A stretch of DNA of 10,621 bases from NCBI GenBank assembly GCA_012841675.1, contig DUUG01000099.1, positions 1-10,621 of the forward strand. Direction: 5' to 3'. Under the pieces are notes generated by a model. The model saw only the letters and a program-made list of their open reading frames with translations. It was not told the DNA's origin and made no database searches. A program made the translations under genes and the position numbers. How positions within the stretch are numbered: position 1 is the stretch's first letter; every line of letters starts with the position of its first letter. Origin of the DNA: Clostridiales bacterium. Lineage in GTDB: Bacteria > Bacillota > Clostridia > Oscillospirales > QAMX01. Below are positions 1-7,841 of the stretch, piece by piece.

Positions 1-1311
1 CTCTGCCATTTTGCGCTTATAACCGTTGGAAAATACGTGTTTGCGGATGGCATCGGGATCCTTTACAAGATCCAAGCGAGGCGAAATCTCCTCGTCGATG
101 GCCAGCTTCATAATACGCGTTATGCGCTCTTTAATGCTTTCTTCAATGGTTTCCAGGGTGTCCTCGTCGGCGATTTTTTCCTTGCAGAGCTCTTCGCCAA
201 AAGCGCGGATGGAATCGAAATTCTTCCAAGCCTCGATTTCCTCCACCGTCCGGTAGGAGGAAGCGTCGGTGGCGGAATGGCCGGCAAAGCGGTAGGTCAC
301 CGTATCCATCAGCACGGGCCCCTGCCGTTTTTCGATGATTTCCCGTTTGCGGCGGAAAGCGTCAATAACAGCAAGGGGATTGTACCCGTCAATCCGCTCT
401 GCGTGCAACTGTGTCGGAGAAATACCAGCACCCACACGGGCCAAAATGTCATAGGCCATGGTTTCGCCCCGGGTTTGGCCGCCCATGCCGTAGTGGTTAT
501 TGAGGAAATTAAAGATAATGGGCAGGCCGCCGTTGTGTTCCTCGTCCCAAAGCTTGGTAAACTGATCTTGCGCGGCAAAGTTCAGAGCCTCCCACACATG
601 GCCGCAGCCAAGAGAACCGTCACCGATGTTGCAGACTACAAGCCCCGGCTGGTTGTTGACACGCTTATACAAGCCCGCACCCACACTCACACCGGCAGAA
701 GCGCCGACAATGGCGTTGTTGGGGTAAATGCCAAAGGGCGTGAAAAACACGTGCATAGAGTTGCCAAGCCCCTTGGTAAAGCCGTTTTCCCGGCCAAACA
801 GCTCGGCCATAAAGCCATACAGCAGGAAGTCTGCCGCCAAATCCTTCACATCGCCGGAGCGGTTGCTGGCTTCCACAGGCTTCAGAACCTTGCCGTTTTC
901 AAAATTGACCATAATGTCGTACAGCTCTTTTTCGGAAAGCTGTTTAATCGCCGCAAATCCTTTGGCAAGCACCTCGCCGTGGCTTCGGTGGCTGCCGAAA
1001 ATATAATCGTCCATGGTCAGGGAGTAGGCCATACCAACGGCGGCGGCCTCCTGCCCCGTGTAAAGGTGCGCCGGCCCCACATAGACATACGGCACACCGT
1101 TGTACTGCTTGGTGGTGCGCACGGAATACAGCATATTTTCAAATTCGCGAATATACTGCATATCGCGGAAAATACCGATTAAATCGCTGTTAGAATAGTT
1201 GCTTTTTTCCTCCGCTAGAGTTTTGTTATACTGGTTTAAGGGAATATCGTTAAAGGAAAGCACGCCAGAACGGCGGGATTCCTCTGGACACACAAATTGA
1301 TTTTTCGGCAT
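1..1311 (-). CDS. 2-oxo acid dehydrogenase E1 component, alpha region (partial; probably an alpha-beta fusion)
   Basis: Thiamine diphosphate-dependent E1, which decarboxylates a 2-oxo acid and acylates the lipoyl group of E2. The frame is open from 1311 to base 1: 437 residues without a stop, so the 3' end is outside the window. Visible features: SHRSHG at residues 107-112, GNSMH at 183-187, and the thiamine diphosphate motif starting GDG at 230-232 and closing with NN at 271-272, followed by YGMGG. About 38 residues lie between GDG and NN, against about 26 in human PDH E1-alpha. There is another extra stretch at about 125-167. E1-alpha is usually 320-400 residues, so a fused beta half is likely (inference). 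Start: ATG at 1311 has AGGAG 9 bases upstream, whereas the in-frame ATG at 1320 abuts it. It is third in an E2-E3-E1 operon, 29 bases after lpdA. Substrate (pyruvate, acetoin or branched-chain) cannot be told from sequence. Confidence 0.88.
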   Translation of the reverse strand, partial: MPKNQFVCPEESRRSGVLSFNDIPLNQYNKTLAEEKSNYSNSDLIGIFRDMQYIREFENMLYSVRTTKQYNGVPYVYVGPAHLYTGQEAAAVGMAYSLTMDDYIFGSHRSHGEVLAKGFAAIKQLSEKELYDIMVNFENGKVLKPVEASNRSGDVKDLAADFLLYGFMAELFGRENGFTKGLGNSMHVFFTPFGIYPNNAIVGASAGVSVGAGLYKRVNNQPGLVVCNIGDGSLGCGHVWEALNFAAQDQFTKLWDEEHNGGLPIIFNFLNNHYGMGGQTRGETMAYDILARVGAGISPTQLHAERIDGYNPLAVIDAFRRKREIIEKRQGPVLMDTVTYRFAGHSATDASSYRTVEEIEAWKNFDSIRAFGEELCKEKIADEDTLETIEESIKERITRIMKLAIDEEISPRLDLVKDPDAIRKHVFSNGYKRKMAE

Positions 1312-1340
1312 TGAAAGCATCTCCTTTTTATAACGGACGG

Positions 1341-2699
1341 TTAAAACATCGCTTCTCGAATCACTTCTCCCACTGTCGGGTGGGGGAAAATAATCTTTTG
1401 AATCTCCTCCGCTCGCATCCGGCGGCCGATGAATGCCGCCGCGCCGAAAATGATTTCCGACGAGGGATTTCCAATCATAGAAATGCCCAAAAGGCGGCGA
1501 GTATCTTTTTCAAACACGAATTTCGCAATCCCCTGTCCCCCTTCGTTTTCCGCCACATAGCGGCCGGAATACATAAGAGACAGCTTCTTCGTTTCAATAG
1601 ATAGGCCCTTGGCCTTTGCCGTTTCCTCCGTTTCGCCCACAGACGAAATTTCGGGGTTGGTGTAAATGACCGAGGGAACGGCAGAGTAATCCATCCTGTC
1701 TTTCTTGCCAAGCATGACGTTGACCGCCACTTCCGCTTCCCGGTAAGCCGTATGGGCAAGCAACGATTTCCCATTGACGTCGCCGGCGGCAAACAGGCCC
1801 GGCACGCTGGTTTTCATAAACTCATCGGTGGCAAGGCCTTGCCTTGTCACCACGGCACCTAGGGCTTCCAGACCGATTCCTTCGGTGTTCGCCCTTCGTC
1901 CGATGGAAACAAGCACCTTTTCGGCGGAAACTTCGCCGTTTCCGGCCTTAGACTCAAAATAAACCGTTCCCCCGGAAAGCTTTGTCACCTTCGCCCCCAG
2001 ATGGAACGTAACGCCCATTTGCTCCAGGTGCTTTTGCAATAAAGCGGCGATTTCCGAATCGGTCTGTCCGCCGATTTTGTCAAGCATCTCAACAACCGAA
2101 ACCTTTGCCCCCGCCGACGCAAAGTACGACGCCATTTCCAATCCGATAACGCCGCCGCCAATGACACAGAGAGAGGCGGGCACTTCCTTTAAGTCTAAAA
2201 TCTCCCGATTGGTCATGGCAATACCTGCCGCCAAGGCCTCTTTCAGCCCGGGGATAGGCGGCACAAGGGCGTGAGAGCCCGTTGCGACCAAAGCATTTTT
2301 TCCTATATATGTTTCGCCGTTTGCGGAAACGGAAAACCCCTCCGCGGATTTGGATAACAGTTGTCCTTTTCCGTAGACGACCGTCACCCCATGCTGCTTC
2401 ATGGACATGGCCACGCCGGACACCAGCGTTTTGACAACCTTGTTTTTCCGCGCCACCACCGCCCCATGGTCTAGCTGAATACTTTCCGCCGTCACGCCGT
2501 AAGCCTTGCCAAAACGGGCGCCGTCGTACAATTTCGCCGAGTAGAGAAGGGTTTTGGTCGGAATACAGCCCTCGTTGAGACAAACGCCGCCTAAACTCCG
2601 CTCCTCGATTAAAAGCACGCGCATCCCGTGCTGACCGGCATGTTCCGCCGCTCTATAGCCTGCCGGGCCGCCGCCCAGCACGATGAGATCATATATCAA
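1341..2699 (-). CDS. lpdA: dihydrolipoamide dehydrogenase (E3)
   Basis: FAD-dependent disulfide reductase of 452 residues that reoxidises the dihydrolipoyl arm of E2 and reduces NAD+; cytoplasmic. Visible: FAD-binding GGGPAG at residues 9-14; redox pair C40/C45 in GGVCLNEGCIPTK; NAD-binding GGGVIG in the middle; the second FAD motif AAGDVNG; and the C-terminal HPTVGE with the catalytic His440-Glu445 pair. Length is slightly short of the usual 460-475 residues but all active-site elements are present. The start codon is TTG at 2699. AAAGGAGG (2715-2708) stands 8 bases before it and the protein then begins IYDLIVLGGG, as expected for this fold. It lies 32 bases after the E2 gene and 29 bases before E1, so it is the dedicated E3 of this complex. 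Confidence 0.97.
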   Translation of the reverse strand: MIYDLIVLGGGPAGYRAAEHAGQHGMRVLLIEERSLGGVCLNEGCIPTKTLLYSAKLYDGARFGKAYGVTAESIQLDHGAVVARKNKVVKTLVSGVAMSMKQHGVTVVYGKGQLLSKSAEGFSVSANGETYIGKNALVATGSHALVPPIPGLKEALAAGIAMTNREILDLKEVPASLCVIGGGVIGLEMASYFASAGAKVSVVEMLDKIGGQTDSEIAALLQKHLEQMGVTFHLGAKVTKLSGGTVYFESKAGNGEVSAEKVLVSIGRRANTEGIGLEALGAVVTRQGLATDEFMKTSVPGLFAAGDVNGKSLLAHTAYREAEVAVNVMLGKKDRMDYSAVPSVIYTNPEISSVGETEETAKAKGLSIETKKLSLMYSGRYVAENEGGQGIAKFVFEKDTRRLLGISMIGNPSSEIIFGAAAFIGRRMRAEEIQKIIFPHPTVGEVIREAMF

Positions 2700-2707
2700 G
2701 GCGCAAA

Positions 2708-2715
2708 CCTCCTTT
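2708..2715 (-). promoter_or_regulatory. ribosome binding site fixing the TTG start of lpdA
   Basis: AAAGGAGG on the minus strand, 8 bases before TTG at 2699. It is a near-perfect Shine-Dalgarno sequence and supports translation from the non-ATG start. Confidence 0.85.
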
Positions 2716-2731
2716 TTCGCTATATCCGATG

Positions 2732-3985
2732 CTATTTAGCCAGCAAAAGCTGAAAATTGGCCAAATTGTCCGACAAAGCCTTTAAGAACCGGGCGGCGGG
2801 CGCGCCGTCTAGCGCCCGGTGGTCAAATGTTAATGACAAAGGCATGACTTGATAGCAAGTAGGCATGCCGTTTTCTTCGCGAACGCGAGTCTGCAAGGCG
2901 CCCACACCCAAAATACCCGTCTGCGGCGGGTTAATCACCGGCGTAAAGCCTTCGATGCCGAGAGCGCCCAGGTTGGAAACCGTAAAGGTGCCGCCGGAAA
3001 GCTTAGTCGGCGCAATATTGCCGCTTCGGCAGGCAGCGGCCAAAGCTTTTGCCTCTTTGGAAAGGGAGAGAAGGTTCAAACTGTCGGCATTCGCAATCAC
3101 GGGGACATACAAGCCCTTTTCCGTGTCGCAGGCAAATGCAAGGTTGACGGACGTAAACTTACGCAGAGTGTCGCCCAGAAGGTGGGCGTTTAACTCGGGA
3201 AATGCCGGAAGCGTTTTTGCCACGGCAAATAAAATCATATCATTGTAGGAAATTTTCGCAAATTCTTCCTGCCCGCTGTCTTTCATCATGTTGCGGTAGG
3301 AAATCAGCGACGTCGCATCAAAAGACGCATGGAGCGTCAGCTGCGCCATCTGCGTTAAGGACGCATGCATGTTTTCAGCAATAATCTTCCGCATGCGGGA
3401 CAACGGCTCATCCACATAGGCAGCCGTGGCGGCAGCTTCGGGCATTGCCTCTACTTTCATTTCCGACACAGCCGCTTCCGGGGTCACTTGGCGGCCGCCT
3501 TCGTCAATAAACCGTTCGATATCTCTTGCAATAATCCGCCCGTAGGGACCGCTCGGCGTTACATGGGCAGGCGAAACGCCCGTTTCCTCCGCTAGCCGCT
3601 TGGCCCTCGGTGAAATTTTAATGCGGTCGCCTTCTGTCTGGCTCGGTTTTTCTATGTGCTTTGCTTGTTCCGGCAAAGCCAAGGTTTCCGGTTTGCTTAT
3701 AGGCGTTTCTGCCGCAGCTTCTTTTCCGGGTAAATCATATTGTTCTCCCGGCTGGCCGATGACGCAGACAGGCGTCTGAATCAAAACCTCGTCGCCTTCC
3801 TCCACCAGAAGGTCCAGAACCGTTCCGCCTTGTTCGGCTTGCACATCAAAGGTAGCTTTGCCCGTTTCCAGGGTAAAAAGCTTGTCTCCTTCCTTTACTT
3901 CGTCGCCTTTTGCCACATGCCAGGCCGAAAGAAGCGCCGACTCCTCCGATATGCCTAGCTGGGGCATTAATACAATGTTTGCCAT
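2732..3985 (-). CDS. 2-oxo acid dehydrogenase E2 component (dihydrolipoamide acyltransferase)
   Basis: Acyltransferase core of the complex, 417 residues. It carries the acyl group on a lipoyl lysine and passes it to CoA. Domains: one N-terminal lipoyl domain (about residues 2-78) with lipoyl Lys43 in ETGKA; a flexible linker (79-120); the peripheral subunit-binding domain that docks E1/E3 (about 122-159, ISPRAKRLAEETG and GRIIARDIERF); a second linker rich in Ala, Glu and Pro; and the catalytic domain from about 190, ending with the active-site DHRALDG (His389, Asp393). Start: ATG at 3985 preceded by AAGGAG with 9 bases spacing. It is the first gene of the minus-strand operon, followed by E3 and E1. 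One lipoyl domain is normal for Gram-positive E2s. The acyl substrate is not decidable here; the pyruvate or acetoin type is most likely. Confidence 0.95.
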   Translation of the reverse strand: MANIVLMPQLGISEESALLSAWHVAKGDEVKEGDKLFTLETGKATFDVQAEQGGTVLDLLVEEGDEVLIQTPVCVIGQPGEQYDLPGKEAAAETPISKPETLALPEQAKHIEKPSQTEGDRIKISPRAKRLAEETGVSPAHVTPSGPYGRIIARDIERFIDEGGRQVTPEAAVSEMKVEAMPEAAATAAYVDEPLSRMRKIIAENMHASLTQMAQLTLHASFDATSLISYRNMMKDSGQEEFAKISYNDMILFAVAKTLPAFPELNAHLLGDTLRKFTSVNLAFACDTEKGLYVPVIANADSLNLLSLSKEAKALAAACRSGNIAPTKLSGGTFTVSNLGALGIEGFTPVINPPQTGILGVGALQTRVREENGMPTCYQVMPLSLTFDHRALDGAPAARFLKALSDNLANFQLLLAK

Positions 3986-4098
3986 ATAGTAAGACTCCTT
4001 CCGAAATTCGTTCGGTGTTCATCCGTTTCGTTGTCATGCATGGCCCCGTCAAAACAGCCAAAGGGCGTTTTTCGACAAGGCCGCAGGATTTCCCTTCT

Positions 4099-4127
4099 AT
4101 TATAATATAAGGCACCTCGAATAACAA
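4099..4127 (-). promoter_or_regulatory. sigma-A-type promoter of the E2-E3-E1 operon
   Basis: On the minus strand, TTGTTA (4127-4122) and a perfect TATAAT (4104-4099) are separated by 17 bases. Transcription would start near 4092, giving a leader of about 105 bases before the E2 ATG at 3985. A short CCGAA-N5-TTCGG stem (4015-4001) lies just upstream of the ribosome binding site. No riboswitch was recognised in the leader. Confidence 0.65.
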
Positions 4128-4183
4128 TCCCGCCTTCTCAAATAAAAGCGGCAATCGTCAACACTTTCCAAAGCTTGCAAGGC

Positions 4184-4212
4184 TTCCCTTCCGAGGCAAA
4201 TTGTGCTACAAT
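4184..4212 (+). promoter_or_regulatory. promoter of the kinase-mannosidase operon (extended -10)
   Basis: TACAAT at 4207-4212 is preceded by TGC (TGn extended -10). The -35 position (4184-4189, TTCCCT) is a poor match, so the extended -10 or an activator would have to compensate. The predicted start is about 4219. It is divergent from the E2-E3-E1 promoter, with about 56 bases between the two promoters. Confidence 0.5.
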
Positions 4213-4220
4213 ACAATTTG
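4197..4220. promoter_or_regulatory. candidate operator: 8-bp dyad over the -10 box
   Basis: CAAATTGT (4197-4204) and ACAATTTG (4213-4220) form a perfect 8-bp inverted repeat around an 8-base centre that holds the -10 box TACAAT. The position is what a repressor blocking RNA polymerase would use. No regulator gene is in the window, so the binding protein is unknown. Confidence 0.5.
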
Positions 4221-4259
4221 GGTAAAAATCCCCACTCGGCTGACGGGGGCTTTTTACCC
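4220..4259 (+). promoter_or_regulatory. stem-loop at the 5' end of the kinase-mannosidase mRNA
   Basis: GGGTAAAAA (4220-4228) pairs with TTTTTACCC (4251-4259). After one mismatch the stem continues with CCCC (4230-4233) against GGGG (4246-4249), closing an approximately 12-base loop. It begins within a base or two of the predicted transcription start. It could protect the mRNA 5' end or act as an attenuator (the inner GC stem is followed by CTTTTT). It does not match a riboswitch I know. Confidence 0.55.
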
Positions 4260-4281
4260 AGCATCCCCCTTACCCCTTTTG

Positions 4282-4288
4282 AAAGGAG
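4282..4288 (+). promoter_or_regulatory. ribosome binding site of the ROK kinase
   Basis: AAAGGAG, 9 bases before ATC at 4298 and 39 bases before the first standard start codon in frame (TTG at 4328). The frame is closed upstream by TGA at 4280-4282, so the site and the start question lie in this short interval. Confidence 0.7.
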
Positions 4289-4297
4289 AGGATCTTT

Positions 4298-5269
4298 ATC
4301 AGTCAGTTTCCGAAATACTACGCCGGTTTGGATATTGGCGGAACCAAATGCGCCGTTATCCTTGGTCGGCTCGACAGCAAAGACGCATCCTTTGAAATCC
4401 TGTATCGCGAAGCCATCGATACGGACGTGTCCGTTAAGCCTGAGGTCATGCTGGACAGGCTTGACACGCTTTTGGCACCTCTTTTTAAGGAACATCCCAT
4501 CGCCGCCATAGGCGTTTCCTGCGGCGGCCCCTTAGACAGCCGGCGGGGTGTTATATTATCGCCGCCTAACCTTCCCGGCTGGGACGAAGTGTATATCGTG
4601 GAGCGCCTAACCCAAAAATACGACGTTCCTGCCCATCTGCAGAACGACGCCAACGCCTGCGGTTATGCGGAATGGAAATTCGGCGCCGGAAAAGGCACGG
4701 AAAACATGATTTTCTGCACCATGGGCACGGGATTCGGCGCGGGTCTTATTTTAAACGGCCAACTGTATGCAGGCACCAACGACAACGCCGGCGAAATCGG
4801 CCATGTGCGGCTGACTGACATGGGTCCTGCCGGCTATGGCAAGCTGGGCACGGTGGAAGGATACTGCAGCGGCGGCGGCATTGCCCAAGTGGGACGGCTG
4901 TTTGCCCATGCGGCCATTCAGCGCGGCACACCCCCCTCCTTTTGCAAAACGGTAGGCGAGTTAGACCAGATTACGGCCAAAAGCCTAAGTCTGGCCGCTC
5001 AAAACGGAGACGAAACGGCCCTTCTTGTCTGGCAGGAAGTGGGAAAATATTTGGGCAGGGCCATGGCCATTCTCATTGACGTTTTAAATCCGGAGCGAAT
5101 TGTCATCGGTTCCATATATGCTCGAAGCGGCCAGCTTCTTAGAAACTCTATGGAAGAAACCATACGGTCCGAGGCGCTTATCCACTCGGCCAAAGTTTGC
5201 GAAATTGTTCCGGCAGAGCTTGGCGAAAAAATCGGCGATATTGCCGCTTTGTCGGTTGCAATCCTATAA
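4298..5269 (+). CDS. ROK-family sugar kinase (glucokinase/mannokinase type)
   Basis: ATP-dependent hexose kinase of the ROK family, 323 residues from ATC at 4298. Visible: phosphate-binding DIGGTK at 12-17; SCGGPLD; catalytic Asp117 in NDANA; the glycine-rich GTGFGAG loop; and His169 in EIGH. The three cysteines of the usual ROK zinc motif CxCGxxGCxE are replaced (Ala178, Tyr180, Thr185), so structural zinc is probably absent. Start: the first standard codon in frame is TTG at 4328, but this would begin the protein at the Asp of DIGGTK, would remove the first beta strand (YYAG), and has no ribosome binding site. The AAAGGAG at 4282 points instead to ATC at 4298. Either ATC is a true rare start or the TTG form (313 residues) is used. 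It ends 18 bases before the alpha-mannosidase, so mannose or a mannose derivative is a likely substrate (inference). It carries no N-terminal DNA-binding domain, so it is a kinase and not a ROK repressor. Confidence 0.9.
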   Translation: MSQFPKYYAGLDIGGTKCAVILGRLDSKDASFEILYREAIDTDVSVKPEVMLDRLDTLLAPLFKEHPIAAIGVSCGGPLDSRRGVILSPPNLPGWDEVYIVERLTQKYDVPAHLQNDANACGYAEWKFGAGKGTENMIFCTMGTGFGAGLILNGQLYAGTNDNAGEIGHVRLTDMGPAGYGKLGTVEGYCSGGGIAQVGRLFAHAAIQRGTPPSFCKTVGELDQITAKSLSLAAQNGDETALLVWQEVGKYLGRAMAILIDVLNPERIVIGSIYARSGQLLRNSMEETIRSEALIHSAKVCEIVPAELGEKIGDIAALSVAIL

Positions 5270-5287
5270 ATAAGTACAAGGAAAGGC

Positions 5288-7774
5288 ATGATTACTATGA
5301 GCGACAATAAAAAGCTGCATCTGATCGGTAATGCCCATTTAGATCCTATTTGGCTTTGGCGCTGGCAGGAAGGCTGTGGCGAAGTTCTGCAAACCTTCCG
5401 CTCTGCCCTAGACCGTCTGAACGAGTATGACGATTTTGTATTCACCTGCTCATCCGCTTCCTACTACCGCTGGGTGGAAGAGATCGACCCGGACATGTTC
5501 GAGGAAATTGTAGCCCGCGTGAAAGAAGGCCGCTGGGTACCCGTCAACGGCTGGTGGGTACAGCCCGACTGCAATATGCCCTCTGTCGAAAGCTACGCCC
5601 GTCATGCCCTTTATAGCCAGCTTTATTACTACGAAAAATTCGGTCGAATCTGCAAAACGGCGTATAACGTGGACTCCTTCGGTCACAACGGCATGCTGCC
5701 TCAGATGATTCGCCAAGGCGGCATGACCTGCTATGTCATGATGCGCCCCGGCCCCCACGAAAACGCCGACATTCCCGAAAACCTCTTTTGGTGGGAAAGC
5801 CCCGACGGTTCCCGTGTGCTGACCTATAAAATCCACGAATCCTACGGCGTAAGCGGTCCCGAAAACCTTGACCGCCGCGCGGCCGTTATGAGCGAGCGGA
5901 TCAACGAATCCGGTCACGGGATGCTTCTCATGTACGGCGTCGGCAACCACGGCGGCGGCCCCACCCGGGCTGATATTGAGCATCTTCGCAAGAATTTGAA
6001 GCGGGAAGGCTATGCCGATATGGTCTTTTCTGATCCGGATTCCTTCTTCCAGTCTCTGCTCGTAGCACCGCTAGATCTGCCCGTATGGACCGACGACCTG
6101 CAGCACCATGCCAGCGGCTGCTACTCGGCTGCTTCCATGGTCAAAGAACTGAACAGAAAAGCCGAAAATGCGCTGCAATCGGCTGAAAAATGGAACACGT
6201 TGGCCGCTTCCACAACGAAGCTGCCTGCCGATACGGCCAAAATTGCCGAGGCTTGGAAAGACGTCTGCTTTAACCAGTTCCATGACATTCTCTGCGGCTG
6301 CTCTATCTGGGAAGCTTATGAAGATGTAAGGGAAAGCATGGGCCACGCCTTGACCATTGCCGCCCGGACGCAGAACAACTCTCTTTTAAGGCTTGCCAGA
6401 AATATTGACACCTGGGTGGAAGGCGCTTCTGACCCAATTGCCCTGGAGGTTCGCCACCTCAGCATTCCGCCGCACCTGCCCCGGCCTATCGTGGTGTTTA
6501 ACCCCTTGTCCTTCCCCGTGACCACCCCGGTTCGGACGTATCATCCGTCCCAGGCCGTCAAGGATTCGGAGGGCAACGACGTGTTGTTCCAGAACGTGCG
6601 CTCCTCCCGTTCCAATGACACCCACGAGGACACCGTATTTATGGCCACCGTGCCGGCTTTGGGCTATGCCACCTACTGGCTCTGGCTGCGTAGCGACGAG
6701 GAATTGACCATTAAAACCGACATTCGCTGCGGCGATATGTACATGGAAAACGCCTATATTCGCGTAGAGTTCAACCGGAGAACGGGCGCCATTTCCAAGC
6801 TGATCGATAAAAAGAGCGGCTATAACTATGCCGACGGCAATTCCTTTGCGCTGCCCACGGTGATCGACGATCACGAGACAGACACATGGGCACACAACGT
6901 CTTTACGTTCCACAAGATTGCCGGAACCATGCAGCTTCAGTCCATCGAACTAGTGGAGCGCGGCCCCGTGCGCGCCGTGATTCGCATCAAGCACGTTTAC
7001 AACAACTCGACGCTCTCACAGGATTTCATCCTCGGCTCTCACCAGAAAACCCTGCGCGTCAAGTGCAAGGCCATCTGGCAAGAACCCTTTACCATGCTGA
7101 AAATGCCTTTCGCCATGAAAGGCCACAGCGAGGTTTCCACCTATGAAATTCCCAGCGGTTATATTAAGCGCCCCTGCAACGGCGAGGAAGAACCCGGACT
7201 TGCCTGGGCCGACCTGACCGTCACCTGCGAGGACGGCGTGCGCCGCGGCGTTTCGGTCATGAGCGATTCCAAATACAGCTATGACTGCCCGGGCATGGAG
7301 CTTCGGATCACCCTGCTTCGCAACGTAATCTTCGCCGACCACTATTCTCACCGTCCGCCGGCCGACTTCCAGTTTACGGACGAAGGCCTCCACCGGTTTG
7401 AATACGGCATTATGATCCACGAGGGCGAAGCCGAGGAAAGCGGCATTGTACAAGAGGCCCTTTTGTTCAACAACCGGCCCGTGGCCATTCCGGAAAGTTA
7501 CCACAAGGGCACCGGCGAGCCGCAGGTAAAGAGCTTCCTGTCCATCAGCGCGCCCAACGTCATTGCAACGGCGCTGAAGTTCTCGGAGGACGGCTCCGGC
7601 GCGGCCATTCTGCGCTGCTACGAGGCAAACGGTAAGGCCGTTCGGGCAACGATTCTCTGCGAAACATTGAACGCCGCGTTCCATGTGGATTTCGACCCCT
7701 TCCAGACCAAGACCTTCCGTATCGAAAAAGACGGCTCTGTTTCGGAAGTGAACTTCCTGGAAGGCATTGTGTAA
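5288..7774 (+). CDS. alpha-mannosidase, glycoside hydrolase family 38
   Basis: Zinc-dependent retaining alpha-mannosidase, 828 residues, with no signal peptide and so cytoplasmic; it would trim imported mannosides or N-glycan fragments. The N-terminal catalytic domain holds GNAHLDPIWLW (zinc ligands His17, Asp19) and NVDSFGHN (nucleophile and zinc ligand Asp129). A helical middle domain (about 275-350) leads to FNQFHDILCG with the fourth zinc ligand, His332. The remaining residues, from about 395, form the beta-rich C-terminal GH38 domains. Residue assignment follows Golgi mannosidase II. The length fits bacterial GH38 enzymes (about 830-880). Start: ATG at 5288 has AAGGA 5 bases upstream; the in-frame ATG at 5297 (MSDNKK) is also possible. 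It is the second gene of an operon with the ROK kinase and is followed 35 bases later by a terminator. Linkage specificity cannot be read from sequence. Confidence 0.95.
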   Translation: MITMSDNKKLHLIGNAHLDPIWLWRWQEGCGEVLQTFRSALDRLNEYDDFVFTCSSASYYRWVEEIDPDMFEEIVARVKEGRWVPVNGWWVQPDCNMPSVESYARHALYSQLYYYEKFGRICKTAYNVDSFGHNGMLPQMIRQGGMTCYVMMRPGPHENADIPENLFWWESPDGSRVLTYKIHESYGVSGPENLDRRAAVMSERINESGHGMLLMYGVGNHGGGPTRADIEHLRKNLKREGYADMVFSDPDSFFQSLLVAPLDLPVWTDDLQHHASGCYSAASMVKELNRKAENALQSAEKWNTLAASTTKLPADTAKIAEAWKDVCFNQFHDILCGCSIWEAYEDVRESMGHALTIAARTQNNSLLRLARNIDTWVEGASDPIALEVRHLSIPPHLPRPIVVFNPLSFPVTTPVRTYHPSQAVKDSEGNDVLFQNVRSSRSNDTHEDTVFMATVPALGYATYWLWLRSDEELTIKTDIRCGDMYMENAYIRVEFNRRTGAISKLIDKKSGYNYADGNSFALPTVIDDHETDTWAHNVFTFHKIAGTMQLQSIELVERGPVRAVIRIKHVYNNSTLSQDFILGSHQKTLRVKCKAIWQEPFTMLKMPFAMKGHSEVSTYEIPSGYIKRPCNGEEEPGLAWADLTVTCEDGVRRGVSVMSDSKYSYDCPGMELRITLLRNVIFADHYSHRPPADFQFTDEGLHRFEYGIMIHEGEAEESGIVQEALLFNNRPVAIPESYHKGTGEPQVKSFLSISAPNVIATALKFSEDGSGAAILRCYEANGKAVRATILCETLNAAFHVDFDPFQTKTFRIEKDGSVSEVNFLEGIV

Positions 7775-7806
7775 GGGTTTTGTTGGAGACAAGCTCATAG
7801 AGATAG

Positions 7807-7821
7807 CAAAACACCCCCTCG
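7807..7821 (+). repeat. 15-base direct repeat, left copy
   Basis: CAAAACACCCCCTCG, identical to 9092-9106. It is the left arm of the terminator hairpin and marks the left edge of the low-GC island. The two copies are offset by 1285 bases. Confidence 0.7.
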
Positions 7822-7835
7822 AACGAGGGGGTGTT
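7810..7835. terminator. bidirectional intrinsic terminator
   Basis: AACACCCCCTC (7810-7820) and GAGGGGGTGTT (7825-7835) form an 11-bp perfect stem with a GAAC loop. On the plus strand it ends the mannosidase operon, 35 bases after its stop, with a broken T-rich tail (GTTGTGTT). On the minus strand it stands 6 bases after the stop at 7842 and is followed by two more T's (a TTTT run). Confidence 0.85.
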
Positions 7836-7841
7836 GTTGTG

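Noticed and set aside
37..1182. A long plus-strand open frame (381 codons) opposite the E1 gene
   Set aside because: The minus frame encodes clear E1 motifs, while the plus translation has no recognisable domain and no ribosome binding site. It is an antisense shadow of a GC-rich gene.
4001..4015. CCGAA-N5-TTCGG hairpin just upstream of the E2 ribosome binding site
   Set aside because: It is only a 5-bp stem, common by chance, with no T-tract or switch partner seen.
4150..4163. Possible catabolite-control (cre) site, GGCAATCGTCAACA
   Set aside because: It matches only about 6 of 8 fixed positions of TGnnAnCGnTnnCA and lies upstream of both promoters. It is too weak to call.
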